Below, one piece after another: positions 38,352-44,924 of a stretch of DNA of 44,924 nt. How positions within the stretch are numbered: position 1 is the stretch's first letter; each line of letters starts with the position of its first letter. The notes under the pieces are model-generated. The model saw only the letters and a program-made list of their open reading frames with translations. It was not told where the DNA came from and ran no database searches. Origin of the DNA: Planctomycetaceae bacterium (GTDB taxonomy: Bacteria; Planctomycetota; Planctomycetia; Pirellulales; Thermoguttaceae); assembly GCA_031268995.1 (NCBI GenBank), contig JAIRWK010000119.1, forward strand, positions 1-44,924. Direction: 5' to 3'. The position numbers and the translations under genes are program-made.

Positions 38352-39776
38352 ATGTCATTTGAAGAAGCGTTAAATTTTCTGAATTCTCGTCCAAATTTCG
38401 AGTTGAGTAGAAACTTCGAGACGGCCGGTCTTTTGGATCGTCTTGTGCGGTTGCGTCAATTTGTGGATTATCTTGGTCATTCGGACAAGAAATACAAGAT
38501 AATTCATGTTGCGGGGACGAAAGGCAAGGGGTCAACTTGTGTTTTGCTTGAGGGAATTTTGATGGAGGCGGGAGTGTCTGTTGGTCGTTTTACGTCGCCT
38601 CATTTGTATTCTTTTCTTGAGCGGGTAACGGTCAACGGTGTATCGTGCAGCGAGTCTGAATTTGCGGACATAATGCTTTATATTCGTGAGAAGATCAATC
38701 AATTTGATTTACGGTTGGCGAAGGATTTAACATTTTTTGAGTTACTTTTGGTATTTGCGTTTGAGTATTTTGCGCGTTGTTCGGTGGATTATGTTTTGTT
38801 GGAGGTTGGTTTGGGTGGTCGTCTTGATGCGACTAATATTTGTTTACCGGCGGTAACGGTGATTGCGAATTTAAGTTTTGATCATATTGAGCAATTGGGA
38901 CCGACGTTACGTGATATTGCGATAGAAAAGGGCGGGATAATCAAATCTGGGGTGCCGTTAGTTTCGTCGGTTTGCAAGACTGAGCCGCGTATTGCGTTGG
39001 CTGAGATAATTGATGCGCGTAAAACGTCGGCGTATTTTTTGGGCGATGCGTTTGTCGTTCAACCGGTTACTGTTTCTGCGCCGTTTCGATTTCAAACGAT
39101 AGACGGAAAATTTCCTGTTCAGATTGAGATTGACGATTTGAATGTTTGTATGCCGGGCAGGCATCAGCGTAACAATGCGTCGTTAGCGATTGCGTCGGCG
39201 TTTTTGATTGGCAACAAGTTCAATTTTAATGCGGATGTGATACGGCGTGGTTTGGCGAAGGGGTTTTTACCGGCGCGGGTTGAGGTTTTTCAAGGTGTAG
39301 CGGACGAACCGGTATTTGTTGTTGATGGTGCGCACAATAGGGCTTCGGCGGCGATGTTTATTGACACGTTATTGGATTTATTTCCTAATCGGCGGAAGTT
39401 ATTAGTTTTTGGTGCAACGATGGGCAAGGATGTTGACGGCATGTTGACGGATTTACTTCCTAATTTTGACAAGGTTTTTTTGACGCAATATAAATCAAGT
39501 TCTCGTTGTTTCCCGCCAATCGGGTTAAAAACAATCGCGGACGCAATATTGCAAACCCAAAGCTCAATACGTTACGCAAACAAATCAAGCGGCTCCGATG
39601 TAAGAGCATCGGACAAAATAGAAGTTATAGATGATTGTACAATTGCGTTGAGTAAATGTTTTGAGTTAGCGGGCAAAAACGATATTGTGTGCGCAACAGG
39701 TTCAATCTATCTTGCCGCAGGATTAAGAAATTTCTACCTAAACAACATCACCAAAAAGAAAATAGATCAGCAATAA
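38352..39776 (+). CDS. folC: folylpolyglutamate synthase/dihydrofolate synthase
   Basis: HVAGTKGKGSTCVLLEGIL, GRFTSPHLYSFLERVTVNG, LLEVGLGGRLDATNI, PAVTVIANLSFDH, VVDGAHNRAS. Confidence 0.93.
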   Translation: MSFEEALNFLNSRPNFELSRNFETAGLLDRLVRLRQFVDYLGHSDKKYKIIHVAGTKGKGSTCVLLEGILMEAGVSVGRFTSPHLYSFLERVTVNGVSCSESEFADIMLYIREKINQFDLRLAKDLTFFELLLVFAFEYFARCSVDYVLLEVGLGGRLDATNICLPAVTVIANLSFDHIEQLGPTLRDIAIEKGGIIKSGVPLVSSVCKTEPRIALAEIIDARKTSAYFLGDAFVVQPVTVSAPFRFQTIDGKFPVQIEIDDLNVCMPGRHQRNNASLAIASAFLIGNKFNFNADVIRRGLAKGFLPARVEVFQGVADEPVFVVDGAHNRASAAMFIDTLLDLFPNRRKLLVFGATMGKDVDGMLTDLLPNFDKVFLTQYKSSSRCFPPIGLKTIADAILQTQSSIRYANKSSGSDVRASDKIEVIDDCTIALSKCFELAGKNDIVCATGSIYLAAGLRNFYLNNITKKKIDQQ

Positions 39777-39781
39777 AATAT

Positions 39782-39858
39782 AAGCACGCGGATGACGCAG
39801 ATTTATTCTGATCTTGCGAATATCCCCTAAAAATCTGCGTTCTCTGCGTGCTAAATCT
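39782..39858. repeat. family C palindrome between folC and the secretin-like CDS
   Basis: AAGCACGCGGATGACGCAGATTT ... AAATCTGCGTTCTCTGCGTGCTAAAT. Confidence 0.75.
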
Positions 39859-42800
39859 TATCTCATACCGCCGCCGAAGCCTCTGTTACCTCCTCCAAAA
39901 CCGCCGCCGCCGAAACCTCTGTTACCTCCGCCCATTCCGCCGCCGCCGTAACCTCCGCCGCCGTAGCCGCGATTACCACCGAAACTGCCGCCGCCGAAGT
40001 TACCGCCGCCGAATTGTGGTGCGGGCGGTGCGAAACCTCCACCGCCAAACCCGCCACCGCCCATTCCGCCACCGCCCATTCCGCCACCGCCAAATCCGCC
40101 GCCGCCGAAACCTCCGCCGCCATAGCCGCCACCGCCGAAACCGCGATTAACGCCGAAGCCGCCGCCACCATATCCGCCTCCGCCGTAACCTCCGCCGCCG
40201 TAGTTGCGATTACCGCCGAAGTTGCTGCCGCCGTAGCCGCTACCGCTGCCGTAACCTGTTTGATTTGTTGTTGAAAAAATTACATTGTTACCGATCAAAT
40301 TTGAGATTGACTGTTGTACTACATTTGCGGTTACGTTTTTCGTTTGTATTGTTGTGAATTCTGTCACGGTATTTTTTGCAACCAAATCGCGATCTGCTAC
40401 AAATTCATTGACATCTCGGAACAACGCCAAAGGCGACGTAACGATAAGCACGTTTGATTTCTCATCAACCCCCAACGTCATTTTTTCATCCGCGTTTGAT
40501 CGACTGAAAAGATAGAAAAACGAGAACGATTGAGACGACGAGCTATTGCCCAACTTCTCCGAAAACGCTACTTCAACAAGTGCTTTCGCGTCAACCGCTC
40601 TCATGTAATGCAACTGAATCAATCGCGGGCGTGAGCGGTTTTCGGCGTTACCGCCCGGAACTTCGGCTTGATCGAGAATTGCCAGCAGTCGTGTGATTGT
40701 TTTGTGGTCAACCATATTTGCTTTGATCAAGAGCAGGTTTTGTCGTTCATCGACTGTAATTTCAACATTACCCGTTTTCTCAATTGCGGTACCTGTCAAT
40801 TGCAGCGTGCCAAGCAATTCTGAACGTAAATCGTTACCAATTCCGTCAACGCCTAATCCTTCATTTCCCGTTTTCGTTGGAGTGTTACCAAGAATTGAGG
40901 TCAGCATTGCTTGTACGGTTGCTGCTGATACGTATTTGGGGTAGTACGGTACCATTCGTATTTGTTTCAGAACTTCATCGTCCGAAAGGTAACGAATCAA
41001 TTCCTCAATCCGATTCAACGCCGCCGCGTCATCAGATGAAATCGTCAACCCGCTTGAACCTGACACAATTGTAATCGGCGAAGGCGAACTATTGCCCGTC
41101 AAAATACGTTCGTTGTTTGAAGGCGAAGTTGTTGGCGGATTGGTTTTGGATTCGTTTGTATTTGTTTGTTTATTTGGTTTATTTGTGGTTTTATTTGTGG
41201 TTTTATTTGTTTCTGTTTGTTGCAATTCAATTTGCCGTAATTCTATCATTGCGTCGAGTTTTCTCTGCAACTCCGAAACCTGCCGTTTCAATTCCGCAAC
41301 TTCACCGGAATCTGCCGTTGTATTCGTTACCGAATCTGGACTCGTGTTTGGATTCGTATTCGTAACTGGTTCGGGATCGGAATCCGAATATTTGACTTCG
41401 CGGTATACCGACACCAGTATGGGCGGTAGGCTTCGCCCCCGAACAACCGCTTCACGTTGTTGCGCTTGCGTGTTCAGCTTCAGGAATTTTAAAGTAGCTT
41501 CCGTATAAATAGGATTGTCTGCTTTTGAGAATACGGGCAAAAGAAATTTTAAGCCGTTTGAATTGTCCGCGAATTTTTGTACATTATTTCGATCAAATAT
41601 ATTTTGATCTGTTCCTGTTTCTGAATTTTTGTACGTTATTGGTGTTTTTTCGAGAGTGCTATCGATCAAGTTATCGATTTCGTTTTTATTTTGTTCTTTA
41701 TTTGGCGGTGTTTGGATATTATTTTCTTTACGCAATTCGTCGGTGTTTTTTGGTTGCAAGTTGGTGTTAGGCGCAATTATTCTTAATTCATTCTGTTCCA
41801 ATTTAGACCACAATTCTTCAAGCTGTTCCAAAACAAGAGCGGATGCGGCAGGCGAGATATTTATGTTTCTCACCGTTGATGAGTTCTGTGATCTTAAGGT
41901 TTCGGGGTCTTCGCCGAGTTTTTCCAGCAAGGTTTTGATTTCACGAATTTGTGTCAATGTTCCTCGAACGATTATTCGTCGTCCTCTAACATCCGCCTCA
42001 ACTGTTGGGTTTGGCACGCCTTGATCGATTGCGGCGTTTATTCTTGCGGGGTTTGCCGGATTTGCGCCTCTTCCGGCAGCGCGGTTGATTGCCGGATTAT
42101 TGGGTTGGTTGGGGGTTGGTTGGTTTGGTATGGGTTGGTTGGGGTTATTGGGGGGTGGGTTATTGGGATTGGCGGGGGCAATGGCGGCGGGGTTAAATGG
42201 CGAGGTCGCATTTGCCGGAGTTGACGTAGCAAAAAATTTCTTTATCGCGTCAACGGCGGCGGTTGGGTTGAGTCGTTGCAAGGGGATAACTTCTATTGTG
42301 GGTGCGTTGATTTGCATTTGGTGTATAACTTCTTTTAGTATTTTGTGTTCGGACGGGCGACCGAGCAAGGCGATACCGCCGGTTTTGGCATCGAGTGAGA
42401 GGCGGACATCTGTTTTGCCGGCGAGCAATGTTTGCAAGACGAGAAGTACGGTTGTCGGATCGGCGATACCGGTATTGTAGGCATCGAATTGTGGTTTTTC
42501 GAATGTATCGCCGAGTCCGAAGGATTCATCGATTGTTTTGAGCATATTTTTTGCGCGTTCGATCATATCTCCTCGACCGGAAGCGAGGATTTTTGAGCCG
42601 GTGTTATCGATTATGGTTCGCAGGGTTGTATTTGATTCGTCGATACCGAGCAACCGCCGCATAAATGTCAACGCTTCTTCGGCGGGCAAATTTGTAATTT
42701 CGATAACGTGTATTGAACCTGTACCGTGTTCGGTATCAATGTCGTCAATTTGGCGTATTATTTTGTGGATTGCCCGAAGAGTTCCGCCGGTTTCGGTAAC

Positions 42801-44396
42801 GACGATGTGTCGGGATGTTGGCAAAATAACTATACTTCCCTGAGAACCGAGTAGTTTTTCGATTTCGGATTGGATCAAATCCGGAGTGGTTTGGACGAGC
42901 GGAAAGATGCAACGGCAAATTTCATATTTTCCGCGATTATCCAATTCTTCTGGAGTTATTGGATCGAGAATTATTGGCGGGATACCGTCGGCGAGGTTGA
43001 TGATGAAGAGTGTTTGACCTTTTCTGATCATGGTGTATTCTCTGAACAATAGGTATGAGTTCAAAATATCGAGTGCTTCTGTTGGCGAGTAGTATTTATT
43101 GTCTGTCAAGTTAAGTGTTCCGGTGGGAACGTTATCAACTTGCAACGACAGATTCGCCTGTTCCGCGAACCAATTTATCACATCTTTCCAAGGCGCGTAC
43201 CTAAAATTAAACCGCAACCGCTTCTTATCATTATCTTGACCCGCAACATCAACCAAAACCTCCGTCGGCAACACTGCACCTGTCGCGGGCGGCAATTGTG
43301 GCGGATTTTCGGGTGTGTTTACAAGAGGCGGAGTTGGCGAAATAGTCGTTGGCGGCGAAGTTGGCGCGGTAGTTGGTTGCGGATTTTCGGGCGTGTTTAC
43401 AAGAGGCGAGGTTGGCGGAACAGTGGTTGGCGGCAAATTAGGCGCGGTAGCTGGTTGCGGATTTTCAGGCGTGTTTACAAGGGGCGAGATTGGCGGCAAA
43501 ATCGGCGCGGTAGCTGGTGACGGATTTTCGGGCGTGTTTACAAGGGGCGAGGTTGGCGGAACAGTGGTTGGCGGCAAATTCGGCGCGGTAGCTGGTTGTG
43601 GATTTTCGGGCGTGTTTACAAGAGGCGAAGTTGGCGGAGTAGTCGTTGGCGGCGAAGTTGACGCGGTAACTGGTTGGTTGAACACGTCGGGATTTGACGG
43701 TGTGGCGGCGGGAGTTGTTGGCGTTGTGATTTTTTCTGGTTCGGCTTTTGTGTTGTCCGGATTTGGCGGAGTTATTGGTTCGGTTTTTTTCGGTTCGTCG
43801 TCTTGCAATATTAGCATTGACAAAAGAGAATTTTTGAAAATTGATTTTATTCGATTTCGGTTGATTTTTACCGATTGAGAATCGACCGGCTCAGGTGTAA
43901 CAGGCGAAGTTTGCTCAACCGGTGAAGTTTGCTCAACCGGCGAAGTTTGCTCAACCGGCGATGTCGAGTTGATTGGCGATGCCGTATCAACCGGCGAAGC
44001 TAAATCAACAGAATCGGATTGGGGAGTTGTGGTGATTTTTTTTTCGGTGACTTTTTCTTTTGGGGGTTGGCTGTCAACTAATTCGTTTTTGGGTTCAATT
44101 TTTTCTGAGGGTGTGGGGTTTGTTGGTGTATTATTTGTGTTCGGTTTGGGTTCGGGGTTATTGGGCAATTTCGTGTCGGGCAATATTTTTTCGTCGGAGG
44201 CGGGAGATTTCAACGGTGTTATTTCGGTTTTTGTTGTATCATTTTCGGTTGTTTTTTGGTCAACTGTTTTTTGTCCCGTGTTTGTTGAATTGCTTTCTGG
44301 CGGTAATGCCGTTTGTTTACACGAGGTTGTGCTGAAGACGGAGATAGTTACAAGCAGTATTGAGCAGACGAAAACTTGGAAAGTTTTAGGTAACAT
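39858..44396 (-). CDS. large secretin-like (GspD/PilQ N-domain) protein with Pro-rich N-terminus and Gly-rich C-terminus; contains an in-frame family A element
   Basis: Lipoprotein-like signal (LVTISVFSTTSC); repeated secretin N-domain-like segments (HVIEITNLPAEEALTFMRRLLG, IEVIPLQRLNPTAAVDAIKKFF, RLIQLHYMRAVDAKALVEVAF). Confidence 0.75.
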   Translation of the reverse strand: MLPKTFQVFVCSILLVTISVFSTTSCKQTALPPESNSTNTGQKTVDQKTTENDTTKTEITPLKSPASDEKILPDTKLPNNPEPKPNTNNTPTNPTPSEKIEPKNELVDSQPPKEKVTEKKITTTPQSDSVDLASPVDTASPINSTSPVEQTSPVEQTSPVEQTSPVTPEPVDSQSVKINRNRIKSIFKNSLLSMLILQDDEPKKTEPITPPNPDNTKAEPEKITTPTTPAATPSNPDVFNQPVTASTSPPTTTPPTSPLVNTPENPQPATAPNLPPTTVPPTSPLVNTPENPSPATAPILPPISPLVNTPENPQPATAPNLPPTTVPPTSPLVNTPENPQPTTAPTSPPTTISPTPPLVNTPENPPQLPPATGAVLPTEVLVDVAGQDNDKKRLRFNFRYAPWKDVINWFAEQANLSLQVDNVPTGTLNLTDNKYYSPTEALDILNSYLLFREYTMIRKGQTLFIINLADGIPPIILDPITPEELDNRGKYEICRCIFPLVQTTPDLIQSEIEKLLGSQGSIVILPTSRHIVVTETGGTLRAIHKIIRQIDDIDTEHGTGSIHVIEITNLPAEEALTFMRRLLGIDESNTTLRTIIDNTGSKILASGRGDMIERAKNMLKTIDESFGLGDTFEKPQFDAYNTGIADPTTVLLVLQTLLAGKTDVRLSLDAKTGGIALLGRPSEHKILKEVIHQMQINAPTIEVIPLQRLNPTAAVDAIKKFFATSTPANATSPFNPAAIAPANPNNPPPNNPNQPIPNQPTPNQPNNPAINRAAGRGANPANPARINAAIDQGVPNPTVEADVRGRRIIVRGTLTQIREIKTLLEKLGEDPETLRSQNSSTVRNINISPAASALVLEQLEELWSKLEQNELRIIAPNTNLQPKNTDELRKENNIQTPPNKEQNKNEIDNLIDSTLEKTPITYKNSETGTDQNIFDRNNVQKFADNSNGLKFLLPVFSKADNPIYTEATLKFLKLNTQAQQREAVVRGRSLPPILVSVYREVKYSDSDPEPVTNTNPNTSPDSVTNTTADSGEVAELKRQVSELQRKLDAMIELRQIELQQTETNKTTNKTTNKPNKQTNTNESKTNPPTTSPSNNERILTGNSSPSPITIVSGSSGLTISSDDAAALNRIEELIRYLSDDEVLKQIRMVPYYPKYVSAATVQAMLTSILGNTPTKTGNEGLGVDGIGNDLRSELLGTLQLTGTAIEKTGNVEITVDERQNLLLIKANMVDHKTITRLLAILDQAEVPGGNAENRSRPRLIQLHYMRAVDAKALVEVAFSEKLGNSSSSQSFSFFYLFSRSNADEKMTLGVDEKSNVLIVTSPLALFRDVNEFVADRDLVAKNTVTEFTTIQTKNVTANVVQQSISNLIGNNVIFSTTNQTGYGSGSGYGGSNFGGNRNYGGGGYGGGGYGGGGFGVNRGFGGGGYGGGGFGGGGFGGGGMGGGGMGGGGFGGGGFAPPAPQFGGGNFGGGSFGGNRGYGGGGYGGGGMGGGNRGFGGGGFGGGNRGFGGGMR
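41404..41507 (-). mobile_element. family A element in frame inside the secretin-like CDS
   Basis: Minus strand reads TATACGGAAGCTACTTTAAAATTCCTG...GTGTCGGTATAC; translates YTEATLKFLKLNTQAQQREAVVRGRSLPPILVSV. Confidence 0.93.
43314..43680 (-). repeat. in-CDS tandem repeat, about 78-bp unit (26 aa), with one shortened unit
   Basis: GTGTTTACAAG recurs near 43314, 43392, 43470, 43533 and 43611; protein NTPENPQPATAPNLPPTTVPPTSPLV. Confidence 0.8.
43826..43888. repeat. half family B element in frame inside the secretin-like CDS
   Basis: Minus strand CGGTAAAAATCAACCGAAATCGAATAAAATCAATTTTCAAAAATTCTCTTTT vs family B CGATAAAAAACGACCGAATTCGAATAAAATCAATTTTTAGAAATTCTCTTT. Confidence 0.7.
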
Positions 44397-44435
44397 GTTT
44401 ATTTTATGGGTTAGTGTGTTGGCGTTCTATTTTGC

Positions 44436-44478
44436 AATCGGCTATGGGCAAAGCCTACCGCCCATACCAGCTACGGTG
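44436..44478 (+). repeat. family A 3' fragment upstream of the secretin-like CDS
   Basis: GCAATCGGCTATGGGCAAAGCCTACCGCCCATACCAGCTACGGTGG. Confidence 0.55.
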
Positions 44479-44664
44479 GAATTTCGGCGATCCGCGCCGG
44501 TCAAATTATCGAAAAACCAGATTTTGCGCATTTGACTCGACAAATTCTTGATCAAGTTCACAATAATTACAACAAGGGACTCGGACACGCGAAAAGGGGG
44601 GGGAGGAAGGGGGAAGATTTTACAACGCAAAACGCGCAAATAAAACGCGAATATTTTTAACTCG

Positions 44665-44924
44665 TGTTACGCACTCTCAGTAGAAAAGCCAGCAAGATAT
44701 TCACCGTTTTTTAGCCCCGCAGAGGTCTTTTGTGGAACGCGGGCATCTCGCCCGCAATAACAAAACGTCCCATGAAGGCGGGATGCCTGCGTTCCTAAAA
44801 TTACCAATTGATAAGCGTTCAAAGTCTAGTTGCTGAATGTTTGATAATCTCGCCCCATGCGGGGCTACGGAAAATGCTCTTTGACAAATTATTCAGGCAC
44901 TTTCTACTGAGAGTGCGTAACATG
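44665..44924. repeat. family F MITE-like element with ~23-bp terminal inverted repeats, reaching the last base of the window
   Basis: GTGTTACGCACTCTCAGTAGAAA ... TTTCTACTGAGAGTGCGTAACATG. Confidence 0.8.

Noticed and set aside
39848-40274. Arg-rich and Ala-rich ORFs opposite the Gly-rich tail
   Set aside because: Frame shadows of GGN-rich codons.
43314-43680. Possible CRISPR-like regularly spaced repeat
   Set aside because: Units are contiguous 78-bp coding tandem repeats without unique spacers; no cas genes in the window.
43315-43878. 187-aa Gly/Val-rich plus-strand ORF
   Set aside because: Antisense to the Pro-rich tandem repeats of the secretin-like CDS; its repeats follow from the repeat array.
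1102-44478. Family A as a CRISPR array or integron attC array
   Set aside because: Copies are dispersed kilobases apart in both orientations among housekeeping genes; no integrase or cas gene seen, and TA duplication fits transposition better.
44590-44615. G-rich run (GGGGGGGGGAGGAAGGGGGAAG) as a functional G-quadruplex
   Set aside because: Single isolated tract next to a repeat; could be an assembly or homopolymer artefact, no further support.

Overview
The window looks like a chromosomal segment of an AT-rich planctomycete-like bacterium. That assignment is inferred from protein families only. Recognisable genes include fliA/whiG-type sigma, birA, an MCP, marC, rpmI, rplT, greA, murB, 5-FTHF cyclo-ligase, two DUF1573 proteins, thiG, a CorC/HlyC protein, a KefB-like antiporter, a beta-class DNA methyltransferase, folC, a secretin-like protein and a cytochrome/SUMF1 fusion. 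The main non-obvious signal is a very abundant ~103-bp dispersed element, called family A here (+ orientation: TATACTCAAGCTACTTTAAAATTCCTGAAGCTGAACACGCAAGCGCAACAACGTGAAGCGGTTGTTCAAGGGCGAAGCCTATCGCCCTACCGGCTACGGTATA). There are about 17 near-full copies and about 10 fragments in 45 kb, in both orientations. Internal empty-site/filled-site comparison shows insertion at TA with a TA duplication. One copy is nested in another repeat (family B). One copy is inserted exactly in frame (34 codons) in the secretin CDS, one forms the N-terminus of a DUF1573 ORF, and one supplies the C-terminus and stop of a truncated sigma-factor ORF. This resembles the Rickettsia palindromic elements in behaviour, but the sequence is not one I recognise. 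Other repeat families (B, C, D, F) also crowd the intergenic space. Two likely pseudoenzymes (an esterase and a ketosynthase fold) were also noticed. All calls are by eye; no database search was run.
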